DNA of 21,818 nt from a bacterium. Lineage in GTDB: Bacteria > Verrucomicrobiota > Kiritimatiellia > UBA8416. The DNA is taken from the NCBI GenBank assembly GCA_020048935.1, contig JAIFLS010000090.1, positions 1 through 21,818 of the forward strand, written 5' to 3'. The notes under the pieces were generated by a model. The model was not told the DNA's origin. It saw only the letters and a list, made by a program, of their open reading frames with translations, and did no database searches. Made by a program: the position numbers and the translations under genes. The stretch's first letter is position 1; each line of letters opens with the position of its first letter. Below are positions 1 through 8,390 of this stretch, in pieces.

Positions 1-570
1 GGCAATGCCGCCAAGGTGGTGGCCTCGCTGGCAGGGCAGGCGGTGATATTCATCCCGGATGAGTATCTGGCCAGGAACGTGGCACGGGAGACGGGCAAGA
101 CGGTATTGTTCCCGGAACAGGCGTCGTCGGGCTGTTCGCTTTCTGGCAGCAACTTCATTGCCTGGCACGGGCGCTGCGAGGTTCACGAGCTGTTCGGTGT
201 CCAGGATGTCACCGATGTGCGCCGGCAGTTCCCGGATGTTGTGATCCTGGCCCATCCGGAATGTTCGCCTGAGGTCGTCGAGGCGTCCGATTTCTCGGGA
301 AGCACGTCGGCCATGATCCGTTATGTGAAGGAGAATCCGGCACCGCGGTATCTATTGCTGACGGAATGCGCGATGGCGGACAACATCATGGCGGAGAATC
401 CCGGGCGCGAGATGCTGCGGCTTTGCAGTCATCGCTGCCCGCACATGGCGTTGATCACGCTGGAGGATACCCTCGAGGCGTTGACTAAGATGCAGTACGA
501 GATCCAGGTGCCGGAGGACATCCGCGTCCGGGCCAAGGGCGCGATCGACCGGATGCTGGCGATCGGCTGA
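1..570 (+). CDS. nadA: Quinolinate synthase, 3' part (5' end outside window)
   Basis: Quinolinate synthase condenses iminoaspartate with dihydroxyacetone phosphate in de novo NAD synthesis, using a [4Fe-4S] cluster. The open frame runs in from the left edge (it reads GNAAKVVASLAG at base 1), so the N-terminal part with the first cluster cysteine is missing. About 189 codons remain. Visible family motifs are the WHGRCEVHE segment, the HPEC motif (conserved cluster cysteine) followed by a GSTSAM segment, a LLTECAMADN segment, and the C-terminal RCPHMALITLEDTLEAL segment that carries the last cluster cysteine. The stop is TGA at 568-570. It is followed at 179 bases by alr on the same strand, with a heptamer inverted repeat between them. 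The family assignment is firm; the true start cannot be seen. Confidence 0.93.
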   Translation, partial: GNAAKVVASLAGQAVIFIPDEYLARNVARETGKTVLFPEQASSGCSLSGSNFIAWHGRCEVHELFGVQDVTDVRRQFPDVVILAHPECSPEVVEASDFSGSTSAMIRYVKENPAPRYLLLTECAMADNIMAENPGREMLRLCSHRCPHMALITLEDTLEALTKMQYEIQVPEDIRVRAKGAIDRMLAIG

Positions 571-575
571 TGGGA

Positions 576-600
576 TCAGGGGCTAGACGTCAGGGGCTAG
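576..600. repeat. Short tandem direct repeat after nadA
   Basis: The 11-base word TCAGGGGCTAG occurs at 576-586 and again at 590-600, a 14-base period, starting 5 bases after the nadA stop codon. No function is evident. It may be debris at the edge of the larger repeat that follows. Confidence 0.5.
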
Positions 601-639
601 GGTGCGGCCCGGACGATGCAAGTTGAACCTTTGGGAATT

Positions 640-723
640 GAACAACCAACATCCAACGCCCAACATCCAACGCCCAAGTTCGGGAGTCTTTCCTTGGACG
701 TTGGATGTTGGTTGTTGGGCGTT
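640..723. repeat. Heptamer-built inverted repeat, copy A
   Basis: The left arm is a run of 7-base units of form CAACNNC: CAACATC 647-653, CAACGCC 654-660, CAACATC 661-667, CAACGCC 668-674, then CAAG; a degenerate unit precedes them at 640-646. The right arm is four units of form GGNNGTT: GGACGTT 696-702, GGATGTT 703-709, GGTTGTT 710-716, GGGCGTT 717-723. The arms pair across a 14-base centre (679-692), so the transcript could fold into a long hairpin. The same architecture with the same 14-base centre recurs at 13629-13705. It lies between nadA and alr and could act as a terminator, processing site or mobile remnant. Confidence 0.88.
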
Positions 724-749
724 GAAATGAATTGACACAAGGAGTCGGA

Positions 750-1883
750 ATGGAGACGCGCAAATCGACGGCAAGGGTCTGGCTCGAGATTGATCTGGGA
801 GTGCTGCAGGATAATTTCCGCCGGATCGCGCGGGCGGTTGCCCCGTGCCAGGTGATCGGTGTCCTGAAAGCAAATGCCTACGGTCTGGGTGCGCAGCCGA
901 TTGCGCGGGCGCTGCAGCAGGCTGGCTGCCGGCGCTTTAGCGTTGCCGAGTTGAACGAGGGGCTATCGCTGTCCGGTATTGGTGCAGACGTGCAGCTTCT
1001 GGGGGCCGTGCTGCCGGATGAGGTCGAGCCTTCGGTGGAGGCGGGTATCTTGCTGCCGGTGGGGGATCTGGACACCGCACACAGGATCAGTGAGGCGGCG
1101 GCCTGCCTCGGGCGGCAGGCACGTGTGCATTTCGTCGTGGATACCGGCATGGGGAGGCTGGGTGTGCCGGTGGCGCAGGCGGCAGCCTTGATTCGCGAGG
1201 CGGTGCGTCTGCCGTCCGTTGACTGGGAGGGTATTTACTCGCATTTCCCTGTGGCGTATCACAGCGGCAGCGAATACACATGCGGGCAAATGGACGCCTT
1301 CGAGGCTCTGCTGGCGACGCTGGAAGCCGATGGCATCCGTTTTGCGTGGCGGCATATAGCCAACAGTGACGCGGTCAATAATTTCCCGCGTGCGTTCCGT
1401 CCGCCTTACAATGCGGTTCGGACCGGGATCAATCTGCACGGATCGTTCGATACCGAGGGGCGCCGGTCGTTGTCGCTGGTGCCGGTGCTGTCGCTGAAGA
1501 CCCGGCTGGCGGCGGTACGGCGTTTGAAGGCCGGATCGAGTATCGGCTACGGGTGTACCTACCGGTTGCCGCGGGAGATGCTGGTCGGCACGGTTTCAGC
1601 CGGATACGCCGATGGCTTGCCTCTGGCATTGTCGAATCGCGGAACTCTACTGGTTGGCGGGGTGCCGTGTCCGGTGCTGGGGCGGGTCTCGATGGATTAC
1701 ACGACCCTGTCGCTAGAAACCGTCCCTGACGCCAGATGCGGGGACGAGGTTGTCTGTCTTGGCGGGCAGGGGCCTGCAGCGGTGTCCGTCGAGGACTGGG
1801 CTCAGCTCAAGGGCACTCACTCCTACGACATCATCTGCTCGTTCGGCAGCCGGGTTGAACACCGCTTTATCGCGCCGCGTTGA
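750..1883 (+). CDS. alr: Alanine racemase
   Basis: PLP-dependent racemase that interconverts L- and D-alanine for peptidoglycan; cytoplasmic, 377 residues, a normal family length. The PLP lysine is Lys40 in VLKANAYGLG. The second catalytic residue is the Tyr in the SIGYGCTY segment, followed by the SAGYADG and GRVSMDY motifs of the C-terminal beta domain. I start at ATG 750 because AAGGAG at 739-744 sits five bases upstream and WLEIDLGVL follows as expected for the N-terminus. A TTG at 732 is in frame but lacks such a site. The stop TGA (1881-1883) touches the stop of the convergent platform gene, forming TGATCA. Confidence 0.95.
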   Translation: METRKSTARVWLEIDLGVLQDNFRRIARAVAPCQVIGVLKANAYGLGAQPIARALQQAGCRRFSVAELNEGLSLSGIGADVQLLGAVLPDEVEPSVEAGILLPVGDLDTAHRISEAAACLGRQARVHFVVDTGMGRLGVPVAQAAALIREAVRLPSVDWEGIYSHFPVAYHSGSEYTCGQMDAFEALLATLEADGIRFAWRHIANSDAVNNFPRAFRPPYNAVRTGINLHGSFDTEGRRSLSLVPVLSLKTRLAAVRRLKAGSSIGYGCTYRLPREMLVGTVSAGYADGLPLALSNRGTLLVGGVPCPVLGRVSMDYTTLSLETVPDARCGDEVVCLGGQGPAAVSVEDWAQLKGTHSYDIICSFGSRVEHRFIAPR

Positions 1884-3020
1884 TCAACCGCTGACGATCT
1901 CGCCCATCTTGAAGATCGGTAGGAACATGCACATCACGATACCTCCGATTATCACGCCGAGGAAGACCATCAGCAGCGGTTCAAGCAGCGACGTCAGGCC
2001 GGAAAGCATGGTTTCCACCTCGTCGTCGTAGAAATCGGCGATGCTATCCATCATCTCATCGATCTTCCCTGTCTTTTCGCCCGCCTGCAGCATGCGTACC
2101 AGCAGGAGGGGGAAAACAGTCTGCTTGATCATCGCGCTGGAAAGCGGCTCTCCGTTCTCGACGGCCTTGGCGGCGTTGGTGATAATGCTTCCGGCCACGA
2201 CACTGCCCGTCGCCCCCGATACGATTTCTAGCGACTGGAGAATGGGCACGCCGCTACGGATAAGCTGACCGAACGTCCGCGCAAAACGGGCAGAGGCGAC
2301 TTTCTTGCGCAGTTCGCCGAAGACGGGGGCTTTCAACAGGATCTCATCAAACGCAAAAGCCCCGGCGGGGGTTGCTTTCCAGCGCTTGAAGAAGAAAACC
2401 AGCATGGCGATCACCGCGATCATGTAGAACCCGTATTTCTTCAGGAAACTGCTGAAATTCAGAAGGGCCTGGGTCGGGGCTGGAAGCTTGGCTCCGAAAT
2501 CTGCGAACATCTCGCCAAAGACCGGGACAATGAAGACGATCATGGCTATGGCGATGGTAATGGCGATACAAAGGATGATAACCGGATACATCATGGCCGA
2601 CTTGACCTTGCGGCGCAGTTTGGCAGAGGCTTCCAGGAAGCCCGCGAGCCGTCCTATGGTTTCCGCGAGCTGCCCGCCCATTTCGCCGCCCTGAACCATG
2701 TTGGCGTAAAGATCGTCGAAGACGCTCGGAAATTGGCGCAGGGCGTCGGAGAAGGCGGCTCCGTTCTCGATGCTGGCCTTGAGGCGGGCGATCACGCTCT
2801 TGAAGTTAGGGTTGTCGGTCTGGTCATGCAGGGCGTCGAGCGTGGCGACGATCGGCATGCCGGCGGACAGCATGGCTGCAAGCTGGCGCGAGAAACCGGG
2901 CAGCAGTTCGTTGACGATCTTCTTTGCGCCCGGAACCGCCTTGTGTTTGGCGGGGGGCTTTTTAGAGGCGGCGGCGATCGGGGCGGTCGTACTCTTCTTG
3001 CTATCGAGAACAGGGCTCAT
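1884..3020 (-). CDS. gspF: Type II secretion / type IV pilus inner-membrane platform protein (GspF/PilC family)
   Basis: Polytopic inner-membrane platform of a type II secretion system or type IV pilus, which couples the cytoplasmic ATPase to pilin assembly. It has 378 residues. A charged, Lys/Ala/Pro-rich N-terminus of about 40 residues is followed by two T2SSF domains with the repeated pattern F.RQLAAMLSAGMPI (first) and FARTFGQLIRSGVPI (second). Hydrophobic segments occur around SAMMYPVIILCIAITIAIAM, in the central FYMIAVIAMLVFFF stretch, and at the C-terminus (LMVFLGVIIGGIVMCMFLPIF). The ATG at 3018-3020 has GGAG ten bases upstream, overlapping the TAG stop of the ATPase gene 12 bases away, so the two are probably translationally coupled. 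Whether the machine is T2SS or T4P cannot be decided without pilin genes. Confidence 0.9.
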   Translation of the reverse strand: MSPVLDSKKSTTAPIAAASKKPPAKHKAVPGAKKIVNELLPGFSRQLAAMLSAGMPIVATLDALHDQTDNPNFKSVIARLKASIENGAAFSDALRQFPSVFDDLYANMVQGGEMGGQLAETIGRLAGFLEASAKLRRKVKSAMMYPVIILCIAITIAIAMIVFIVPVFGEMFADFGAKLPAPTQALLNFSSFLKKYGFYMIAVIAMLVFFFKRWKATPAGAFAFDEILLKAPVFGELRKKVASARFARTFGQLIRSGVPILQSLEIVSGATGSVVAGSIITNAAKAVENGEPLSSAMIKQTVFPLLLVRMLQAGEKTGKIDEMMDSIADFYDDEVETMLSGLTSLLEPLLMVFLGVIIGGIVMCMFLPIFKMGEIVSG

Positions 3021-3032
3021 ACGTTTTTTCTC

Positions 3033-4745
3033 CTAATCGCCGCCGGTGACAGCCAACGCGGCCTCAAGGCTGGTTATGCCATCGCGCACGCGAGACAGTC
3101 CGGCTTGTTTCAGGCTGACCATGCCCTTCTGGATGGCCAGTTCTCGCAACTGTCCGGTATTCATGCCAGAGAGCACCCCCCGGCGGATAGCGTCGTCGAC
3201 CAGCAGCACCTCCATGATGGCACCGCGCCCCTTGTAGCCGTTCGTGCAACGCGGACAGTTGCCCGGGCCGTAGATCGTCGCCCCTTCGAAAAGCGATGGA
3301 TCGACATGGTTGAGTTCGAACATTTCAGGGGTGATGCTAACTGGCTTCTTGCAGACCTTGCAAAGGGTCCGGTAGAGGCGTTGTGCCTGGGCGCAGACCA
3401 GGGCCGAGCCGAGCATGAACGGTTCGATTCCCATGTCAACGAGGCGGGTGACGGCGCCAGCTGCATCGTTGGTGTGGAGGGTGCTGAGCACAAGGTGACC
3501 GGTCAGTGCCGCCTTGACGGCGATCTCGGCCGTGATCTTGTCGCGGATCTCGCCGACGAGCACGATGTCCGGGTCCTGGCGCAGGATCGAGCGGAGTGCG
3601 GCGGAGAATGACAGTCCGACATCATCATTGATCTGGACTTGGTTGATGCCGGCGAGCTGGTACTCGACCGGGTCTTCGCAGGTGATGATGTTCGTGTCGG
3701 ACTTGTTGAGGTCCTGAAGGCAGGAGTACAGCGTCGTGGTCTTGCCGCTGCCGGTCGGGCCGGTGACCAGGATAATGCCGTGCGGCTGCCTGATGGCGTA
3801 CTGCATGGAGCGCTCGGACACCGCATCCAACCCCAGGGAGGCCAGGCTCGGTGCCAGGGATGACTTGTCCAGTGTGCGCATCACGATCTTCTCGCCGTGG
3901 ACGGTTGGAAGGATGCTGACACGCAGGTCTACCTCCTTGCCGAGCGCCTTGATATTGAACCGCCCGTCCTGCGGGATACGGCGCTCGGCGATATCGAGGT
4001 CGGACATGATCTTGATGCGCGAGATAATCGCCGCCTGGAGCCCTTTCGGCGGTGCCGGGCGCTCCACGAGTGCACCGTCGATACGGTAGCGCAGGCGGAT
4101 CGTCTTCTCCATCGGCTCGATATGGATATCGCTGGCGCCGGTCCGCAGGGCCTCGACCAGGATCATGTTCACCATGCGGATAACCGGGGCTCCCTCGGCC
4201 TTCTCGAGCATCTCGTCGAGGCTCTGATCCTCTTTCACGGTGTCGTCCATGACCTGGACGTCGCTCTCGTTGCGCATCAGCTCTTCCATGTCGAGCCCCT
4301 GTGAGGCACCGGCAGAGAGTTTTGAAATGATGGAGATGACGTCGACCTCGGAGGCCACGACCGGTGTGATGCTCATGCCGGTGAGGGTGGTCATCTCGTC
4401 GATCGCCATCAGGTCGAACGGGTCGCTGAGCGCCACGGTGAGGGTCTTGCCCACGCGGGCGATCGGCATCACTCCCCGCTTGGTCAGCACCTCCTTGGGG
4501 AGAACCTCAAGCAGGTGCTCGTTGGGAGTGAAGGACTTCAGCGATACCGGCGGTATGCCCAGATACTCGGACAGGGCCAGTGTAATGTTGTCCGGACTGG
4601 TGAGTTTCTTCTCGACGATCAGTTTTTCAAGTCGGACCGAGGAGGTGTCCACTTCCCGGATGAGCTCGTCGAGAGTGGCTTGGTCCACGATCCCGCGTCG
4701 GAGCAGGATGCTGGATAGGTTGCCAGTTGCATCGTTCTTAGCCAT
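3033..4745 (-). CDS. gspE: Type II secretion / type IV pilus assembly ATPase (GspE/PilB family)
   Basis: Hexameric cytoplasmic ATPase that powers pseudopilin or pilin assembly; 570 residues. The N-terminus resembles the GspE/MshE N-domain (LLRRGIVDQATLDELIRE), followed by the LGIPPVSL segment. The motor has Walker A GPTGSGKT at about 329-336, an Asp box CEDPVEY, Walker B IVLVGEIRD at about 394-402 and a His box LSTLHTNDA. A four-cysteine metal-binding motif (Cys462, 465, 497, 500) is typical of GspE/PilB and absent from PilT, which argues for the assembly rather than retraction motor. I choose the ATG at 4743-4745 because the protein then begins like its family; GGGAGG lies about 12 bases upstream, rather far. 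An upstream in-frame extension to 4820 has no ribosome site. Confidence 0.92.
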   Translation of the reverse strand: MAKNDATGNLSSILLRRGIVDQATLDELIREVDTSSVRLEKLIVEKKLTSPDNITLALSEYLGIPPVSLKSFTPNEHLLEVLPKEVLTKRGVMPIARVGKTLTVALSDPFDLMAIDEMTTLTGMSITPVVASEVDVISIISKLSAGASQGLDMEELMRNESDVQVMDDTVKEDQSLDEMLEKAEGAPVIRMVNMILVEALRTGASDIHIEPMEKTIRLRYRIDGALVERPAPPKGLQAAIISRIKIMSDLDIAERRIPQDGRFNIKALGKEVDLRVSILPTVHGEKIVMRTLDKSSLAPSLASLGLDAVSERSMQYAIRQPHGIILVTGPTGSGKTTTLYSCLQDLNKSDTNIITCEDPVEYQLAGINQVQINDDVGLSFSAALRSILRQDPDIVLVGEIRDKITAEIAVKAALTGHLVLSTLHTNDAAGAVTRLVDMGIEPFMLGSALVCAQAQRLYRTLCKVCKKPVSITPEMFELNHVDPSLFEGATIYGPGNCPRCTNGYKGRGAIMEVLLVDDAIRRGVLSGMNTGQLRELAIQKGMVSLKQAGLSRVRDGITSLEAALAVTGGD

Positions 4746-4866
4746 TAAGCCCTGATTCCTCCCGAAGCCGTTGCCCTCTGAACACGTGCGCATTATGACA
4801 GCCGGTGCGCGTGAATACAAAACAAAAATGACTCTCGATGGATTATGCGGGGCGCCCTGGGTTTTG

Positions 4867-4889
4867 TCTTTACCGTACTTTGGTAAAGA
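4867..4889. promoter_or_regulatory. 8-bp dyad in leader of the phospholipid-repair fusion
   Basis: TCTTTACC (4867-4874) and GGTAAAGA (4882-4889) are perfect complements separated by 7 bases. The dyad lies 35 bases upstream of the ATG of the 1143-residue fusion, in the gap between divergent genes. It could be an operator for a dimeric regulator or a leader hairpin. It has no following T-run, so it is not a typical intrinsic terminator. Confidence 0.45.
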
Positions 4890-4924
4890 GTTATTGTTGA
4901 ATTACAAACGGAGGAAAGGGGACC

Positions 4925-7900
4925 ATGGCAATCAGGCGTTTTCGTATGACTGGTTTTGGCTGGCTGAACCTGACACAGTTCCTGGGGGCGTTGAACGATA
5001 ACGTCTTCAAGTTCCTGGTCTTCTTCTTCCTGGTCGATCACCTGCATATGGATTCAACAGCCACGATCACGCTTGTGTCCGTCCTGTTCATCGTGCCGTT
5101 CCTGCTGTTCTCGCAGGCGTCCGGCGTGCTGGCCGACCGACTCGACAAGCGTGGCATCATCGTGGTGTCGAAAGTCGCGGAACTGGCGATCATGCTCCTC
5201 GGTATCGTCGGCCTGTTAATGGAAAGCCCGGTGATCCTGCTGGGACTGATCTTCCTGATGTGTACCCAGAGCGCATTCTTCGGACCGGCCAAGTACGGCA
5301 TCTTGCCGGAACTGATCGGTCGCGAGCGGCTTTCACGAGCCAACGGCAGCCTGGTATGCATGACGTACCTGGCGATCATCATTGGCACCTTCATTCCCTC
5401 CTTCCTGCTGAGCGTCTTTGCCGGCCAGTACATGGCGGTGGCGGGCTTCTGTGTTCTGGTGTCGGCGGTTGGCGTGGTCACGTCGATCCCGATTCCCCGC
5501 ACGGCCCCTGCAGGGGGGACGCAGAGAATCGCGCCGCTGTTCGTGGTGGAGATCTTCCGGACGATGCTGCGCATCCGTCGCCAGCGCTACTTGTTCCTGG
5601 CAGTGGTCGGTTCGGCCTATTTCCTGTTCCTCGGCGGCTTCGTGCAGCAGAACATCCTGCTTTACGGGCAGGACGTGCTTGGCTGGACCGCGCAACGCAG
5701 CGGTTTCCTCTTCCCGATGGCAGCACTGGGCATCGGGCTGGGAGCCCTGATGGCAGGGCGGCTTTCGGGACGCAATATCGAATTCGGTGTAGTCCCGATC
5801 GGGGCGTTGCTGCTGACGGTTTGCGGCTTGGCGCTGGGAATGGTGCCCCCGTCCGCCAATACCGTGCTGGCGCTTATGCTCCTCACCGGTATGGGTGCCG
5901 GGCTTTTCGAGGTCCCGCTGAGTGCCTATATCCAGGACTGCAGCCCGCCCGCGCAGCGGGGCGAAATCCTCGCCTGTTCCAGCTTCCTCAGTTTCCTTGG
6001 AGTCGCGCTTTCGGCGGCACTGCTGTTTGCTCTCGACAAGACGCTTGGTTTATCGCCCCAGGCATGTTTTTTGGTGATCGGTGTGTTGACCGGTGTGCTG
6101 GCTGTTCTGACGTTCGCGCTGCTGCCGGACTTTGTCGTGCGGTTTATCGTTGTCGTGATCACGCGCTTTGTCTACCGGGTCCGGGTGAGCGGAAGGGAAA
6201 ACCTGCCGATCGATGGCGGGGCGCTGTTGGTGGCTAATCACGTCACCTGGGTTGATGCGCTGCTGATCTCCTCCGTGACCCAGCGGCGAATACGCTTCCT
6301 GATGGACCGCTTGATCTACCAGAAAAGCTGGATCAACCCGATCTTCCGGTTGATGGGGGTCATCCCGATCTCGGCGACGGATACCCCTCGTCTAGTCGTC
6401 AGTTCGCTGAAGCAGGCGCGCGCGGCCATGGACGAGGGCTTCATGGTCTGTATCTTCGCGGAGGGCAAACTGACGCGCAACGGCAATATGTATTCCTTCC
6501 GGGGCGGGTTCGAGCGCATGGTACGTGATTCCTCCCTGTCGGTAATCCCAGTGCATATCGGCAATGCCTGGGGCAGCATCTTCAGCCACTATTACGGACG
6601 GCTGATGAGTGCCTTGCCGCGCCGCGTGCCTTATCCGGTGACCCTGCAGTTCGGATCGCCGCTACCCCCGACAGTCACGCCGGCGGAATTGCGCCAGGCC
6701 GTGCAGGAGCTGGGGTGTAACGTGCTGGGGTTGATGAAGCGACCGGCGAACACCCTTGGCCGGCGTTTCGTGGCTTGTGCTCGGTGGCACTGGTGGCATC
6801 ACGCCATGCGCGACACGAGTGGCAAGTCGCTGTCGTTCGGCAAGCTACTGGCGGGGGCGGTGGCGCTGGGTGATCAACTGCGTCCGGAGCTGCGCGGTGC
6901 GGATAATGTCGGCCTCCTGCTGCCGTCCTCGGTGGGGGGGGCGGTGGCGAACCTGGCGGTCACGCTGCAGGGCAAGGTCAGCGTCAATCTCAACTTCACG
7001 GCATCCGCCGACAGCATCAACTCCGCGATCCGGCAATGCGGCATCCGGACCGTGATCAGCTCGCGTGCGTTCATCGAGAAACTGGGTGCATCGTTCTCCT
7101 TGCCCGCGGGCACGATCTACCTGGAGGATCTGGTGGCGGCGATCCCGCCCTGGCGCAAGGCTTTGTCCATGCTCAAAGCCATCTGCTGGCCGGCCGGATG
7201 GCTTGCAGGCCGGGCGGTGGCGGATGACCTAGCCACGGTGATCTTCTCCTCCGGTAGTACCGGCGAGCCCAAGGGGGTCATGCTGAGCCACTTCAACGTG
7301 CTTTCAAACATCGAACAGGTCCGACAGGTGTTCCGCTACACCCCGCAGGAACGGTTCGCGGCTGTGTTGCCATTCTTCCATTCCTTCGGTTTGACAGTTA
7401 CCCTGTGGGCTCCGGTGACCTGCGGGTTCAGCGTATGCTATCATCCCAACCCGCTGGAAGGCGCGGTGATCGGCAAGATGGTGCGCGAGCACTCGCTGAC
7501 GATGATGGTGGCGACGCCGACCTTCCTGCTCTCGTGGATGCGGCGGGCTGCCGAAGACGATTTCGCTTCAATGCGGGCATTGGTCACCGGTGCCGAGAAA
7601 CTCTCACCCCGTGTGGCGGATGCCTTCGAGAAGCGTTACGGCTTGCGCCCTGTCGAGGGTTATGGTGCCACTGAACTCGCGCCGGTGATCTCGCTGAACA
7701 TCGGTGATGTCGACAGCGACGGCGTCAAGCAGGTCGGTACACGCGAGGGCAGCGTCGGCCATCCCGTACCTGGAGTGGCGGTCCGGGTCGAGGATCTGCA
7801 GACTGGAGCCCTGTTGCCGCCGGGTACGGCCGGACTGTTGAAGGTCAAGGGGCCTAACCTGATGCTCGGTTACCTTGGCCAGCCGGCCAGGACCGCCGAA

Positions 7901-8356
7901 GTCGTGCAGGATGGCTGGTACACGACCGGGGATATAGCCAGTGTTGACGAGGACGGTTTCATCTTCCTGCAGGACCGCCTGTCACGTTTCAGCAAGATCG
8001 GCGGCGAGATGGTACCGCACCTGGCGGTCGAGGATGCCCTGAATGGCCTGCTTGAAATCCAGGAGCGCAGCGTGGCGGTGGTGGCGGTCGCGGATGAACG
8101 CAAGGGCGAGCAGCTCGTCGTCTGCTGCACGCCGGCTGCCGGCGATATCAAGGTCCTGCACGAACGGCTGGGGAAATGCGACTTGCCGAATCTCTGGCGT
8201 CCGAAAAAGGACAACTACATGACGATCGAGACCATGCCGACGCTGGGCTCGGGCAAGCTCGACATCCCGCGTCTCAAGCAGATGGCTCTTGAATTCGTCG
8301 AGAACCGTCCGGGTCGATTGCAGACGATCGTCAACCGGATACGTGACGCGTTTTAG
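4925..8356 (+). CDS. aas: LplT-PlsC-Aas fusion: lysophospholipid flippase, acyltransferase and acyl-ACP synthetase
   Basis: A three-part membrane protein of 1143 residues that probably imports lysophospholipid and re-acylates it. Residues about 10-400 form a major-facilitator transporter resembling LplT (NLTQFLGALNDNVFKF start, many hydrophobic helices). Residues about 410-600 are a PlsC-type acyltransferase with the HX4D motif at His439-Asp444 and an FAEGKLTR motif near 511-518. Residues about 620-1143 are an AMP-forming acyl-CoA/ACP synthetase with P-loop SSGSTGEPKG at 775-784, GYGATE near 912-917, the YTTGD motif near 999-1003 and catalytic Lys1111 in GSGKLD. In E. coli LplT and Aas are separate proteins; fused versions are known in other bacteria. 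The ATG at 4925 is preceded by GGAGG at 4910-4914. It is transcribed away from the secretion ATPase gene. Confidence 0.92.
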   Translation: MAIRRFRMTGFGWLNLTQFLGALNDNVFKFLVFFFLVDHLHMDSTATITLVSVLFIVPFLLFSQASGVLADRLDKRGIIVVSKVAELAIMLLGIVGLLMESPVILLGLIFLMCTQSAFFGPAKYGILPELIGRERLSRANGSLVCMTYLAIIIGTFIPSFLLSVFAGQYMAVAGFCVLVSAVGVVTSIPIPRTAPAGGTQRIAPLFVVEIFRTMLRIRRQRYLFLAVVGSAYFLFLGGFVQQNILLYGQDVLGWTAQRSGFLFPMAALGIGLGALMAGRLSGRNIEFGVVPIGALLLTVCGLALGMVPPSANTVLALMLLTGMGAGLFEVPLSAYIQDCSPPAQRGEILACSSFLSFLGVALSAALLFALDKTLGLSPQACFLVIGVLTGVLAVLTFALLPDFVVRFIVVVITRFVYRVRVSGRENLPIDGGALLVANHVTWVDALLISSVTQRRIRFLMDRLIYQKSWINPIFRLMGVIPISATDTPRLVVSSLKQARAAMDEGFMVCIFAEGKLTRNGNMYSFRGGFERMVRDSSLSVIPVHIGNAWGSIFSHYYGRLMSALPRRVPYPVTLQFGSPLPPTVTPAELRQAVQELGCNVLGLMKRPANTLGRRFVACARWHWWHHAMRDTSGKSLSFGKLLAGAVALGDQLRPELRGADNVGLLLPSSVGGAVANLAVTLQGKVSVNLNFTASADSINSAIRQCGIRTVISSRAFIEKLGASFSLPAGTIYLEDLVAAIPPWRKALSMLKAICWPAGWLAGRAVADDLATVIFSSGSTGEPKGVMLSHFNVLSNIEQVRQVFRYTPQERFAAVLPFFHSFGLTVTLWAPVTCGFSVCYHPNPLEGAVIGKMVREHSLTMMVATPTFLLSWMRRAAEDDFASMRALVTGAEKLSPRVADAFEKRYGLRPVEGYGATELAPVISLNIGDVDSDGVKQVGTREGSVGHPVPGVAVRVEDLQTGALLPPGTAGLLKVKGPNLMLGYLGQPARTAEVVQDGWYTTGDIASVDEDGFIFLQDRLSRFSKIGGEMVPHLAVEDALNGLLEIQERSVAVVAVADERKGEQLVVCCTPAAGDIKVLHERLGKCDLPNLWRPKKDNYMTIETMPTLGSGKLDIPRLKQMALEFVENRPGRLQTIVNRIRDAF

Positions 8357-8390
8357 CCATGAACGAGGTGACGGCTGGCGTGCGATTCTG

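Noticed and set aside
1881..1886. TGATCA at the alr/gspF junction as a regulatory palindrome
   Set aside because: It is simply two abutting TGA stop codons on opposite strands.
2733..3611. 292-codon plus-strand open frame
   Set aside because: It lies antisense across the gspF and gspE genes, whose motifs are unmistakable; its own protein is low-information and matches no family I know.
5260..6237. 325-codon plus-strand open frame inside the fusion gene
   Set aside because: Second frame of the transporter part of the phospholipid-repair fusion, with no features of its own.
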